Of a stretch of DNA of 64,000 nucleotides, positions 15,397 to 29,424 are shown piece after piece. The notes under the pieces were generated by a model, which was not told the origin of the DNA, did not search any database, and saw nothing but the letters and a program-made list of their open reading frames with translations. The DNA comes from Streptomyces halobius (lineage in GTDB: Bacteria; Actinomycetota; Actinomycetes; Streptomycetales; Streptomycetaceae). Numbering within the stretch: position 1 is the first letter of the stretch; each line of letters starts with the position of its first letter. Where the stretch lies: contig NZ_CP086322.1 of assembly GCF_023277745.1 (NCBI RefSeq), positions 2,480,001 through 2,544,000 of the forward strand. Reading direction: 5' to 3'. The position numbers and the translations under genes are program-made.

Positions 15397-16759
15397 TGAC
15401 TGGTCGCTCCTCGGGAAGCTGGTAGCGGCGCTTGCGCTCGCGCAGGGCCAGCGCCGAGACCAGGGTGACGGGGCCGAGTCGGCCCATGAACATGAGCAGG
15501 ATGAGGATCAGCCTGCCGGAGTCGGGCACATCGGCGGTGATGCCGGTGGACAGCCCCACGGTGCCGAACGCGGAGATGGCCTCGAAGAGCACCGCCTCGA
15601 AGGGCGCCTTGGTCACGGTCAGCAGCGCCAGTGTCCCCGTGATCACCAGCCCCACGCCCAGCAGCGCCACGGTCAGCGCCTGCCGTACGACGTGCGGGGC
15701 GAGCCGGCGCCCCATGACCACGGCATGGGGCTCACCGCGTACCTCGGCGATCATCGCGGCCGCCAGCACGGCGAAGGTGCCGACCTTGATACCGCCGGCG
15801 GTACCCGCGCTGCCGCCGCCGACGAACATCAGCGTGCAGGTGACCAGCAGCGTCGAGGCCTGCATCGCCCCGACGTCCAGCGCGTTGAAGCCGGCGGTGC
15901 GGCTCATCGCGGAGTGGAAGAAGCCGTTGAGCAGCTTCTCGCCCCAGTCGAGGGGCCCCAGGGTGCCCTTGCTGTTCCACTCCAGCAGGCACGTCAGCAG
16001 CATGCCGACGGCGAGCAGGGCGACGGTGGTGATCAGCGTGAGCCGGGTGTGCAGCGACCAGGTCCGCCGCCCTGTGGTGCGCCGGCGGGTGCGGTGGCGC
16101 AGCAGTTCCAGCAGAACGGGGAAGCCGAGGCCGCCGAGGATGACCGCGGCCGCGACCGGCAGGGTCACCCACGGGTCCTGTGCGTATCGGGTGAGGCTGT
16201 CGGCGCGCAGCCCGAAGCCGGCGTTGTTGAATGCCGAGACCGCGTGGAAGAAGCCCACATACAGGGCTTCGCCGATGTCGTTGCCGTAGCCGTAGCGGAA
16301 GCGCAGCGAGAGCAGCGCGCCCACCGTGAGTTCCACGATCAGGGTGGTGCCCGCGACGCCGAGCAGGACCCGCTTCACATCGCCGATGCCCAGGCTCTTC
16401 GTCTCCGCCTGCGCGGTGAGCTGCATGCGCAGCCGCAGCTTGCCCGAGGCCAGCAGGGCCAGTAGCGAGGCCATGGTCATGATGCCGAAGCCGCCGAGCT
16501 GGAACAGCGCGAGGATGACGCCCTCGCCGAAGTCGCTCCAGTACGTACCGGTGTCCACCACGACCAGACCGGTCACGCACACCGCCGAGGTGGCGGTGAA
16601 CAGTGCGGTGACGAAGCCGGTCGTACCGCCCTTCTCGGAGGCCACCGGCAGGGAGAGCAGCAGGGTGCCCACCAGAATCACGGCGGCGAAGGCCATGACG
16701 ACCGATCGTGCGGGGTGGGCCGTGAACATCCGCCACACGCGCGCGACGCGTCCTGGCAC
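15389..16759 (-). CDS. Ktr/Trk potassium transporter membrane subunit (TrkH/KtrB)
   Basis: A 456-residue K+ translocating subunit with four MPM repeats. Filter-like loops containing conserved glycines are visible: SAVCVTGLVVVDTGTYWSDF, SAFNNAGFGLR, SRTAGFNALDVG and SAFGTVGLSTGI, the four repeat signatures of the SKT superfamily. It is the first gene of the operon with the regulatory subunit. The 5' side faces the flotillin operon divergently across a 395-bp gap. Confidence 0.93.
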   Translation of the reverse strand: MPGRVARVWRMFTAHPARSVVMAFAAVILVGTLLLSLPVASEKGGTTGFVTALFTATSAVCVTGLVVVDTGTYWSDFGEGVILALFQLGGFGIMTMASLLALLASGKLRLRMQLTAQAETKSLGIGDVKRVLLGVAGTTLIVELTVGALLSLRFRYGYGNDIGEALYVGFFHAVSAFNNAGFGLRADSLTRYAQDPWVTLPVAAAVILGGLGFPVLLELLRHRTRRRTTGRRTWSLHTRLTLITTVALLAVGMLLTCLLEWNSKGTLGPLDWGEKLLNGFFHSAMSRTAGFNALDVGAMQASTLLVTCTLMFVGGGSAGTAGGIKVGTFAVLAAAMIAEVRGEPHAVVMGRRLAPHVVRQALTVALLGVGLVITGTLALLTVTKAPFEAVLFEAISAFGTVGLSTGITADVPDSGRLILILLMFMGRLGPVTLVSALALRERKRRYQLPEERPVIG

Positions 16760-17154
16760 GTGCCGTTCCTTCCTTGCCTTCCACTGGCTGACGGCCGGAC
16801 GGCGGGGCTGTCAAAGACCCGTCAAGATCCGGCGCGTGGCCACACTATCCCGGGGGTCGGCGAAACCGACCCCGCACCCGCTTTCCCCGCCCGCCGAGCT
16901 CATCCGCATGGCCGCCGACCAGCCGAAAGGGAGCGGAGAGCCGACAGAGCCGGAGGTGCGGAGCCGAGAGAGCCGGAGGTACCGCCGTCCGGCATCAACG
17001 GCACATAAAGATTGCCGGGATCCGGCAATGCGGCGGACGTCGTCAGCGGTCCAAGATGGAGGTGCAAGCAAACGGGGGGCGCTCCCGGTGCCGGACTCTG
17101 GCAGCAGAGTCCGGCACCGGGTTGCGCTGGGACAGGATCAAGGGGGGTGACGGA
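16760..17154. other. Divergent promoter region between ktrB-like and flotillin operons
   Basis: No gene is apparent. It has short direct repeats of the type AGAGCCGGAGGT around 16944-16980 and a strong hairpin at 17084-17120. Promoters for both operons must lie here; I cannot assign -10/-35 boxes with confidence. Confidence 0.6.
17084..17120 (+). promoter_or_regulatory. Perfect 16-bp hairpin in the leader of the flotillin operon
   Basis: CCGGTGCCGGACTCTG pairs with CAGAGTCCGGCACCGG around GGCAG. It ends 34 bp before the YqiJ-like start codon. No gene upstream on this strand needs a terminator, so an attenuator, RNA stability element or protein-binding site in the 5' UTR is more likely. Confidence 0.65.
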
Positions 17155-17775
17155 ATGACGGAGTTTCTCGACGTGTCGATGAGGTTTCCGGCCATCGTCT
17201 TCAGCGTCGCCCTGGTCGTGGTCCTCGCCTTCTGGCTGCTGGTGCTGCTGGGCGTCACCGAGGCGGACGGCTTCGGGACGGATACCGGCCTCGCGGCGGC
17301 GGGGCTCGGTGGGGTGCCGGTCACCGTGACGGCGTCCCTCATGACCGTCTGCGGCTGGCTGACCAGCCTCGGCGGTTCGGTCCTGCTGAGACGGGCCGGA
17401 TTCCAGGGCCCCGGCCGCACCGTCGCCGATGTCGCCCTGCTGCTGCTGTCACTGCTCGTGGCCTGGTGGGTGACGCGTCTCCTCGCCGGTCCCCTGGCCA
17501 AGGTGTTCCCCGACGAACCCGGGCCGTCCCGGTTGGACTTCGTCGGTTCGACCTGCGTCATCCGCACCGGGCGGGTGGACACGCACTTCGGCCAGGCGGA
17601 AGTCACCGCGCGGGACGGCTCCACCGCCGTCGTCCAGGTCCGGCAGACCGGCACGGACGCACTGCCCAGCGGCAGCACAGGGCTGCTGTACGCGTACGAC
17701 GAGGCAGGCGAGTTCTTCTGGGTCGCGCCCTTCGACGCGGCGCTCGACCCCGGCCCCCGGGCCGACCGCGGCTGA
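17155..17775 (+). CDS. YqiJ-like OB-fold membrane protein
   Basis: About 206 residues from ATG 17155, directly behind the strong SD AAGGGGGG. Three hydrophobic segments (about 10-35, 60-80, 98-115) are followed by a soluble C-terminal OB-fold/NfeD-like domain with strands such as GSTCVIRTGRVDTHFGQAEV and TAVVQVRQTGTDALPSGST. This is the layout of Escherichia coli YqiJ, the partner of the flotillin YqiK; NfeD-type partners of this kind accompany SPFH proteins widely. It lies 57 bp upstream of the flotillin gene in the same operon. It probably anchors or caps the flotillin assembly in the membrane. Confidence 0.85.
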   Translation: MTEFLDVSMRFPAIVFSVALVVVLAFWLLVLLGVTEADGFGTDTGLAAAGLGGVPVTVTASLMTVCGWLTSLGGSVLLRRAGFQGPGRTVADVALLLLSLLVAWWVTRLLAGPLAKVFPDEPGPSRLDFVGSTCVIRTGRVDTHFGQAEVTARDGSTAVVQVRQTGTDALPSGSTGLLYAYDEAGEFFWVAPFDAALDPGPRADRG

Positions 17776-17832
17776 CGCCGGCTCAGTCCGTCCGTCGAGC
17801 CGCCGACACTTCACAGATTTCGAGGTCTTCAC

Positions 17833-19911
17833 ATGGATGCCATCACGGTGGGCATAGGCGCGTCCGTCGCCGCTGTCCTGCTCGTCACGGTCGTACTGCT
17901 CCTGGTGCTCACCCGGCTGTTCCGCAAGGTCGAGCAGGGCAAGGCGCTGATCGTCTCCAAGATGCGGAAGGTCGATGTGACCTTCACCGGGCAGGTGGTC
18001 CTGCCCGTGCTGCACAAGGCCGAGATCATGGACATCTCGGTGAAGACCATCGACATCACCCGGACCGGACGCGACGGCCTGATCTGCCGGGACAACATCC
18101 GCGCCGACATCCGTATCTCGTTCTTCGTCCGCGTCAACAAGACCGTCGAGGACGTGGTGAAGGTCGCCCAGGCGATCGGCACGACGCGGGCCAGCGACCA
18201 GGCGACGCTGCAGGAACTGTTCAACGCCAAGTTCTCCGAGGCGCTGAAGACCGTCGGCAAGCAGATGGACTTCGGCGACCTCTACACCAAGCGTGATGAG
18301 CTGCGCGACCGGATCATCGAGGTCATCGGCACCGATCTGAACGGCTACAGCCTGGAGGACGCGGCGATCGACTACCTGGAGCAGACGCCGCTGGCCCAGC
18401 TCGACCCGGCCAATGTCCTGGACGCCCAGGGCATCAGGAAGATCACCGAGCTGACGGCCGTGGAGCACGTCCGCACCAACGAGTTCCAGCGCAACGAGGA
18501 GAAGGAGATCACCCGGCAGAACGTCGACGCCCGGGAGGCCATCCTCGAACTGGAGCGCCGCAAGGCCGACGCCGAGATCAAGCAGAAGCGCGAGATCGAC
18601 ACCGTACGGGCCCGTGAGGAGGCCGAGACGGCACGGGTGGTGGAGGAGGAGCGGCTGCGGGCGCAGACGGCCTTCCTGCGCACCGAGGAGCAGCTGGGCG
18701 TGCAGCGCGAGAACCAGTCGCGTGAGGTGGCCGTCGCCGCCAAGAACCGCGAGCGGGTCATCGCCATCGAGAGCGAGCGCATCGAGAAGGACCGGCTGCT
18801 GGAGGTCATCGCCCGGGAGCGGGAGACGGAGCTGACCCGGATCTCCGCCGACAAGGAGGTCGAGGCGGAGAAGCGGGAGATCGCCGAGGTGATCCGCGAG
18901 CGGGTCGCCGTGGACCGTACGGTCGCCGAGCAGGAGGAGTCCATCAAGAAGCTGCGCGCCGTGGAGGAGGCGGAGCGCGGGCGGCAGGCCGTCATCATCG
19001 CCGCCGAGGCCGAGGCGCAGGAGCAGCTGGTCAAGGACATCAAGGCCGCCGAGGCCGCGGAGCAGGCCGCCACACACCGGGCGGCGGAGGAACTCACCCT
19101 CGCCGAGGCCCGGTTGAAGTCCGCCGACCTGGACGCGCGCGCCAAGCTGCGGCTGGCCGAGGGCGTCCAGGCCGAGAGCGCGGCGCCCGGTCTCGCCGAG
19201 GTGCAGGTGCGCGACAAGGAGGCCGAGGTCATCGAGAAGGCCGGGCGTGCGGAGGCGGAGGCCACCGAGGCGCGTATGCGGGCGGAGGCCGAAGGCGCCC
19301 GTGCCAGGGCGCTCGCGAACGCCGAGGGCGCCAAGGCCAAGGCGCTCGCGGACGCCACCGCGATCGGCGAGAAGCTGAGGGCGGAGGCCGAGGGCATCAG
19401 CCAGAAGGCGGCCGCGATGGCGGCGCTGGACGAGGCGTCCCGCGGGCATGAGGAGTACCGGCTGCGCCTGGAGGCGGAGAAGGACATCCGGCTGGCCGGC
19501 CTGGACGTCCAGCGGCAGGTCGCCGAGGCACAGGCCACGGTCCTGGCGACCGGTCTGGAGAGCGCCGACATCAACATCGTCGGCGGTGAGTCGGTCTTCT
19601 TCGACCGCCTGGTGTCGTCGATCGCGCTCGGCAAGGGCGTCGACGGTTTCGTCCAGCACTCCGAGACCGCACAGGCCCTGGCGCAGCCGTGGCTGGACGG
19701 TACGGCGAGCTTCACCGACGACCTGAGCCGGATGCTCGGCTCGGTGTCGACGTCCGATGTGCAGAACCTGACGGTCTCCGCACTGCTGATGAAGCTGATG
19801 AAGGGCGGCGGCAAGCAGTCCGAGCAGCTGCGTGAACTGCTCGACAAGGCAGGCGCGTTGGGAATCGCCGACATGCCGCTCGCCGAACTGAACGGCTCTG
19901 TGAAGAGCTGA
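17833..19911 (+). CDS. Flotillin (YqiK-type SPFH protein)
   Basis: 692 residues. One N-terminal TM helix (about 5-28) is followed by the SPFH/band-7 domain (about 30-200, including EQGKALIVSKMRKVDVTFTG). A very long, charged coiled coil (about 205-560), dense in Glu/Ala/Lys/Arg heptads such as KADAEIKQKREIDTVRAREE, comes next. A C-terminal oligomerisation region contains GGESVFFDRLVSSIALGKGV. Flotillins scaffold ordered membrane microdomains. The gene is flanked by the YqiJ-like partner and a giant ATPase, so the microdomain probably recruits that ATPase. The length is above most bacterial flotillins (about 500) but in the range of YqiK. Confidence 0.92.
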   Translation: MDAITVGIGASVAAVLLVTVVLLLVLTRLFRKVEQGKALIVSKMRKVDVTFTGQVVLPVLHKAEIMDISVKTIDITRTGRDGLICRDNIRADIRISFFVRVNKTVEDVVKVAQAIGTTRASDQATLQELFNAKFSEALKTVGKQMDFGDLYTKRDELRDRIIEVIGTDLNGYSLEDAAIDYLEQTPLAQLDPANVLDAQGIRKITELTAVEHVRTNEFQRNEEKEITRQNVDAREAILELERRKADAEIKQKREIDTVRAREEAETARVVEEERLRAQTAFLRTEEQLGVQRENQSREVAVAAKNRERVIAIESERIEKDRLLEVIARERETELTRISADKEVEAEKREIAEVIRERVAVDRTVAEQEESIKKLRAVEEAERGRQAVIIAAEAEAQEQLVKDIKAAEAAEQAATHRAAEELTLAEARLKSADLDARAKLRLAEGVQAESAAPGLAEVQVRDKEAEVIEKAGRAEAEATEARMRAEAEGARARALANAEGAKAKALADATAIGEKLRAEAEGISQKAAAMAALDEASRGHEEYRLRLEAEKDIRLAGLDVQRQVAEAQATVLATGLESADINIVGGESVFFDRLVSSIALGKGVDGFVQHSETAQALAQPWLDGTASFTDDLSRMLGSVSTSDVQNLTVSALLMKLMKGGGKQSEQLRELLDKAGALGIADMPLAELNGSVKS

Positions 19912-19919
19912 CAAAGACC

Positions 19920-19956
19920 GGCCGGGGCCGCTGTACGGGGGTCAGCGGTTCCGGCC
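19920..19956 (+). promoter_or_regulatory. Hairpin between the flotillin and ATPase genes
   Basis: GGCCGG/CCGGCC and inside it CCGCTG/CAGCGG, separated by a two-base internal loop, form a stem in the 85-bp gap. It could act as a partial terminator or RNA-processing site that sets the ATPase level below the flotillin level. Confidence 0.4.
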
Positions 19957-19996
19957 GCACGCACCGCACCACCACGGAGAGGGAAGGAAGCCGGAC

Positions 19997-22900
19997 ATGG
20001 AGACCGGTCTGGACGCGGGCACATACGAGGTGCTGCGGGACCGGCTTGCCGGGCAGGCCCGGCAGCTGGCCGAGCGCGCCACCGCGCTCAACGACCGCCG
20101 AGTGGAGACGTTCGGCTCCACCGGACTGGCGCTCACCGGCACCGAGCACATCCGCACCGAACAGCCCTGCGTCCCGCGCGACATCGTCGCCGTCGGTGAC
20201 ACACTGCTGTTCGGCTACAACACGCTCCCCGGGCTGCGGCCCGAGACCGCCGTCGGCGACGTCTTCGCCCTGCACGACAGCGAGTTGCGGCCGCTGCCGC
20301 AGGACGCGGTGCCCGGCCTGCTCGACGATCCGGCGTTCGGACGGGAATTCACCGCCCTCTTCCGCTACTACCGCGAGGCCCGTCTCCTCCAGCTGCGTCA
20401 CATCGACGGCAAGCTGCTCGCCGTCTTCCAGACCGGCGAGAAGACCGAGGACATCCGGGTGCTGCGGTGGGCCCTGTCCGACGACGGGCGCGCCGAGTTC
20501 CTCGACGCGCGCGGTGACCGGGACCATGTCTTCCCGGCCTCGCACGGCTTCGCGTGGACGCCGGCCACCCGCGACGACCACGTCCTGGGCCGGCACCCGC
20601 ACATCTCGGTCGGCGGTGAGATCTTCGTCGACACGCTCGGCGGTACGCTCACGGTCAAGCTGGAGGACAACACCGAGACCGGCGACGGGATGTACGCGGA
20701 GCCCGTCGACGAGCCGCTGCAGTCCCTCGCCGACGCGGACGTCGAGCACGCACGCGTCGGCGCGCTGATCCTGCTGCGGATCCGTCCCTACAAGGAGGAC
20801 ACCTGGCGCCACCTGGTCTTCAACTCCCTCACCAAGGCCGTGGTCCGCCTGGACGGCATCGGCCTGGCCTGCCGGCGGCTCCCCGAGGACCAGGGCATCG
20901 TCTTCCCCGGCGGCTACTGCCTGGCCACCGGCCCGTACAAGACGTTCGACACGGACGCCACGCTCCTGGCGGCCCTGGAATTCGAGCGGATGGTGCGCTC
21001 CCCCAACGGCGAGGACGTGCTCTTCGCCTTCCACGCGCGGGAGGCTGGCCACAGCCTCCTGCTGCCCTACAACCTGATCCGCAAGGAGATCGCGACCCCG
21101 CTCTCCTGCCACGGATACGCGGTCTTCGGCGCCGGCACGCTGTTCGTGCTGCGTGCAGGCGCGAAGGAGCCCGCGCGGGTCCACCCGCTGCAGATCTGGC
21201 AGTCACCGTACGTCTCCGACACCTATGCCGCCGAACGGCCCGCCGAGGACAGTCCGTTGGGCCGCATCGGCAACGCCGATCTCGTCCGCGGCATCTCGGA
21301 CTGCCTGTCCGTCGCGCGCGCCGTCGCCGAGACCACCCCGACCGCCGCGGTGTACGAGACGCTCGCCGCCTCCTGCACCCGTGCCGCGGACCAGTACCAC
21401 TGGCTGGCCGACGCGGAACTCGGCGATCTGCGCACCCCGCTGGACGCCCTGCGGACCACCGCCGAACAGGTCCTCGCCGAGTTCGAGACCGTCCAGACCC
21501 TGACCCGGCAGGCCGCCGAAGCCCTGGACGACGCCGCGGCCCGTATCGCCACGCTCGTCCGGCGCATCCGCGGCGAGGCCCCGCGCACCGCCCCGGCATG
21601 GGTCGAGAGCATCACCGAACTCCGCCGCGCCCAGGGCCGCTTGATGACCCTCAAGGAGATGCGGTACGCGGACACGGACCGTATCGACGACCTCGCCGAG
21701 CAGCTCGCGGGCGACATCGACACGGCCGGGCGGCGCGCGGTCACCTTCCTCCAGCGGCCGGACGCCTTCGCATCCCACCACACCGCCGTCGAGGAGCTCA
21801 CCCAGGACACCGACGAGGCCGCCACGGTCGCCGCGACCGCGCCGGTCGCGGACCGGCTCCAGGAGCTCACCGTCCAGCTGCAGACCGTCACCGAGGTCGT
21901 CGCCGGACTCGACATCGGTGACGCCACCGTCCGCACCGCCGTCCTGGAGCGCATCTCCGAGGTCCTCGCGGGCGTCAACCGCGCCCGTGCCACCCTCGAC
22001 GCCCGCCGCCGGGAACTGACGGCGCAGGAAGGGCGCGCCGAGTTCGCCGCCGAGTTCTCGCTGCTCGGCCAGGCCGTCACCGGCGCGCTGGCCGCCGCGA
22101 CCAGCCCGGAGAGCTGCGACGACCAGCTCGCCCGGCTGCTGCTCCAGCTGGAGAACCTGGAGTCCCGGTTCGCCGACTCCGACGGCTTCCTCGCCGAGCT
22201 GGACGCCAAGCGCACCGAGGTGTACGAGGCGTTCGCCGCGCGCAAGCAGACCCTCCAGGACGCCCGCGCCCGGCACACGGACCGGCTGGCGGTCTCGGCG
22301 GGCCGCGTTTTGGAAACCGTCGCGCGCCGGGTGACCACGCTCGACTCCAGCGACGAGATCCACACCTACTTCGCCTCCGACCCGATGGTCGCGAAGGTCC
22401 GGCGCACCATCGACGAGCTGCGGGAACTCGGCGACCAGGTACGGGCCGAAGAGCTGGCGGGCCGGGTCGAGGCCGCCCGCCAGGACGCCACCCGCGCGCT
22501 GCGCGACCGCACCGAGCTGTACGCGGACGGCGGCGACACCATCCGCCTGGGCCGTCATCGCTTCGCGGTCAACACCCAGCCGCTCGATCTCACGCTGGTG
22601 CCCACCGCCGACGGTGACGCCATGGCGTTCGCCCTCACCGGCACCGACTACCGGGCCCCGGTCACCGACCCGGGCTTCGCGGAGCTGCGCGCCTACTGGG
22701 ACCAGCTGCTGCCGTCCGAGACGCCCGACGTCTACCGCGCCGAACACCTCGCCGCCCGCCTGCTGGCCGAGCACGGCGCCCAGGCACTCCTCGCCGCCGA
22801 CGATCTGCCCGCCCTGGTGCGCGCGGCGGCCGAGGCGGCGTACGACGAGGGCTACGAGCGCGGCGTCCACGACCATGACGCCACCCTGATTCTCGGCGCC

Positions 22901-24828
22901 CTGCTGCGCCTGCACACCGGGGCCGGCCTGCTGCGCCACACGCCCCGGGCACGCGCCGCCGCCCAGCTCTTCTGGGCGTACGACACCGAGCCGCGGGAGC
23001 GCGAGCTCTGGACCCGCCGCGCGGTGTCCCTGGCCCGCGCCCGCGACACCTTCGGGCTCGCGCCCGCCATCGCCGACTGCTGCGCCGAACTCGCCGCCCG
23101 CATCGCGGGGCCGGACGCCGTCCCGGCCGCCGACTACCTCTTCGAGGAGCTCACCACCGGCGCCGCCGGGTTCGTCACCGCCGCGTCCACCCGCGCCTTC
23201 CTCGACAAGTTCCGCCGCGCGGTGGACGGTTCGGCGTACGAGGCGGATCTGGCGGCCATCCCGGACCCCGCCGTCCGGCGGCAGCTGGTCGAGGCATGGC
23301 TGTCCTCGTACGCCGCCTCCGCGGGCGAGAGCACCGAGGACCTGCCCGAGGCGGTGGCGGTCGAGCTCTGCCCGGAACTGGACCGCTACGACTGCGACGC
23401 CCCGCTCACCGACACCGTCGACGGGCTGCTGGGCACCCACCCCCGTATCGACGGTCGCCGCCTGCGCGTCCGTATCGACGAACTCCTGGACCGCACCCGC
23501 CGCTTCCGTGCGGAGCGGCTGCCGGGCTTCCGCGCCTACCAGGCCCGCCGCACCGAGCTGGTCGCGGCGGAGCGCGCCCGGCTGCGGCTGGACGAGTACC
23601 GGCCGAAGGTGATGTCCACCTTCGTGCGCAGCCGCCTCATCGACGAGGTGTATCTGCCGCTGGTCGGCGACAGCCTCGGCAAGCAGCTCGGCACCGCGGG
23701 CGGTCTGCTGCTCCTCATCTCGCCGCCCGGCTACGGCAAGACGACCTTGATGGAGTATGTCGCCGACCGTCTCGGCCTGGTCCTGGTGAAGGTCAACGGC
23801 CCGGCCCTGGGCCACTTTGTCACCTCCCTGGACCCGGCCGAGGCCCCGAACGCCACCGCCCGCCAGGAGATCGAGAAGGTCAACTTCGCGCTGGAGGCGG
23901 GCAACAACGTGCTGCTCTACCTCGACGACATCCAGCACACCTCGCCCGAACTCCTGCAGAAGTTCATCTCCCTGTGCGATGCGCAGCGCCGGATGGAGGG
24001 CGTCTGGAACGGCACGTCCCGCACCTATGACCTGCGCGGCAAGCGGTTCGCCGTCTGCATGGCGGGCAACCCCTACACCGAGTCCGGCCGGCGGTTCCGG
24101 ATCCCCGACATGCTCGCCAACCGGGCGGACGTGTGGAACCTCGGCGACGTACTGACCGGCAAGGAGGACGCTTTCGCGGTCAGCTTCATCGAGAACGCGC
24201 TCACCGCGAACCCGGTGCTCGCCCCGCTGGCCGGCCGCGGGCGCGCCGACCTCGATCTGCTGATCCGGTTGGCCGAGGACGACCCGGCGGCGCGGGCGGA
24301 CCAGCTCCGGCACGCCTACGCGCCCGCCGAACTCGACCGGATCGTGGCCGTGCTCCGCCATCTGCTCACGGCCCGCGCGACCGTCCTCGCGGTCAACGCC
24401 GCGTACATCGCGTCCGCCGGACAGGACGACGCCACCCGCACCGAGCCGCCGTTCCTGCTCCAGGGCTCCTACCGCGATATGAACAAGATCGCCGCACGTA
24501 TCGACCCGGTCATGAACGACACCGAACTGGCCGCCGTCATCGACGACCACTACGCGGGCGAGGCCCAGACCCTCACCACCGGCGCCGAGTCCAACCTCCT
24601 CAAACTAGCCGAACTGCGCGGCACCCTGACGCCCGATCAGGCCGCCCGCTGGGCCGAGGTCAAAGCCGGCTACGTCCGGGCCCGCACGCTCGGCGGCCCC
24701 GAGGAGGATCCCGTGGTCCGCGCCGTCGCCGCCCTCGGCCTGCTCGCCGACCGGGTGGCCGCCGTCGAGTCCGCCATCACCCGCGCCACCGACCCGCGCC
24801 ATGGCCTCGCCAACCCCGCCGCCCGCCC

Positions 24829-24832
<4 letters not shown>
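19997..24832 (+). CDS. Giant AAA-type ATPase of the 'DNA repair ATPase' (DUF3686) family
   Basis: 1611 residues, a single unbroken frame. The N-terminal ~420 residues look like a beta-rich propeller-like region (repeated short strands, DTLLFGYNTLPGLRP). A long helical/coiled-coil middle (about 430-800, many RLQELTVQLQTVTEV-like stretches) follows, then an alpha-helical region to about 1200. The C-terminal AAA module has Walker A GYGKTT at 1245-1250, Walker B VLLYLDD at 1305-1311, and a downstream CMAGNPYTESGRRFRIPDML segment resembling sensor/arginine-finger regions. DUF3686 proteins are annotated as DNA repair ATPases, but I know of no biochemical proof. Its fixed position behind YqiJ and flotillin genes suggests a membrane-recruited remodelling machine. 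Confidence 0.85.
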
Positions 24833-28456
<3,624 letters not shown>

Positions 28457-28533
28457 CGCGAGACGACGAGAGGCCGACGCCGGACCGTGGAGGACCGCAC
28501 CGCGGTCCGCCCGCGGTCCGCACCGCGTCCGAT

Positions 28534-28567
28534 CCGCCCCGGCCGGCACCCTGCCCGGCCGGGGCGG
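28534..28567 (+). terminator. icd terminator hairpin
   Basis: CCGCCCCGGCCGG and its exact complement form a 13-bp stem around an 8-base loop, 78 bp after the stop codon. Confidence 0.8.
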
Positions 28568-28741
28568 CCCCGTTCCGGCCGACGGCCCGCTCACGCCCCC
28601 TCGCGCCCTGGCACCGCTGGTGCGGTGCCACTCGCGGTTGCCGCCGAGCCGGGCCCACATGCCGAGCCGATCCGGACACGCCACGAACACGCTCCGCTTT
28701 TCGACCGAAGCGCAGTGTGATGGCGTTCCTCAACGGCACGC

Positions 28742-28783
28742 GGGGATGGGTGCGGTGGTACGCGCACAGCCGCACCCATCCCC
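28742..28783. repeat. 14-bp perfect inverted repeat
   Basis: GGGGATGGGTGCGG and CCGCACCCATCCCC are separated by 14 bases. It lies 200 bp upstream of the CBS gene and 170 bp after the icd terminator. It could be a second terminator or a dyad protein-binding site. Confidence 0.6.
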
Positions 28784-28981
28784 CGTACATCCACACGCCC
28801 GTTTGAGACGGGCGCATGCAGGCCGCTCACCCATTCGGACCACATCGGCACCCCGGCGCTCGTCCATATCACGAGCCCGCCCGACGCGCACGGCCCAGGC
28901 CCCTCTCCCGGGAAGCGTCATGGGGCCATTCGTGGTGTCATCGAAGGCGAAGCAAGCATTGCTGCGAAGGCGGGAGGAATC

Positions 28982-29416
28982 ATGGCCAAGAACCTTCGAG
29001 CCCGAGACATCATGTCCAGCGGGGCGCAGTGCGTCGGTGCACACGAGTCGCTGTACGACGCGGCGAGGATGATGCGCGATCTGGACGTCGGTTGCCTGCC
29101 CATCTGCGGTGACAACAACAGGATTACCGGCGTGATCACCGACCGCGACATCGTCGTCACCTGTTGCGCCGATGGGATTGACCCGGCGACCGTACAGGCC
29201 GGCACGCTGAGCGGGGATCTGTTCTGGATCGACGCCGACGCGGAGGCCACCGAGGCGCTGGAGGTCATGGAGAACAACCACATCAAGCGGCTGCCGGTGA
29301 TCGACGTCAAGGGCGGCCACCGCCTGGTCGGCATGATCACTGAGGCCAATGTCGCCAAGAACCTCAGCGACAAGCAGATCGCGGAGTTCGCGACCGGCGT
29401 GTACGCGACCGCTTAG
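28982..29416 (+). CDS. Two-CBS-domain protein, Hrp1-like
   Basis: 144 residues, essentially only a CBS pair: CBS1 about 6-65 (ARDIMSSGAQCVGAHESLYD ... GVITDRDIVV) and CBS2 about 75-135 (WIDADAEATEALEVMENNHI ... LVGMITEANVAKNL). Size and layout match the hypoxic-response protein Hrp1 of mycobacteria, and the cysteine pair in TCCADG is notable. The SD GGGAGGAA is 4-5 bases before ATG 28982. It is monocistronic, bounded by terminators on both sides. It probably binds an adenine nucleotide. Confidence 0.9.
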   Translation: MAKNLRARDIMSSGAQCVGAHESLYDAARMMRDLDVGCLPICGDNNRITGVITDRDIVVTCCADGIDPATVQAGTLSGDLFWIDADAEATEALEVMENNHIKRLPVIDVKGGHRLVGMITEANVAKNLSDKQIAEFATGVYATA

Positions 29417-29424
29417 CGAGTCCA

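Larger units (their letters stand above)
28457..28981. other. Intergenic region with two strong inverted repeats
   Basis: No convincing gene. It contains the icd terminator, a 14-bp inverted repeat (28742-28783) and a 7-bp hairpin CGCCCGT/ACGGGCG near 28796-28814. The promoter of the following CBS gene is expected in 28830-28970. Confidence 0.6.

Noticed and set aside
17084..17120. Rho-independent terminator
   Set aside because: No upstream gene on the plus strand ends before it and the ktrB-like gene is divergent, so a leader element is more likely.
17449..19914. Long open frame antisense to the flotillin gene
   Set aside because: It mirrors the biased codons of the coiled coil (Leu/Asp/Gly/Arg/His-rich), has no domain and no ribosome binding site, and lies opposite a well-supported gene.
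21203..24550. Very long open frame antisense to the ATPase gene
   Set aside because: A high-GC shadow frame: low-complexity Gly/Arg/Val/Glu composition and no motifs, while the sense frame has Walker motifs and correct codon bias.
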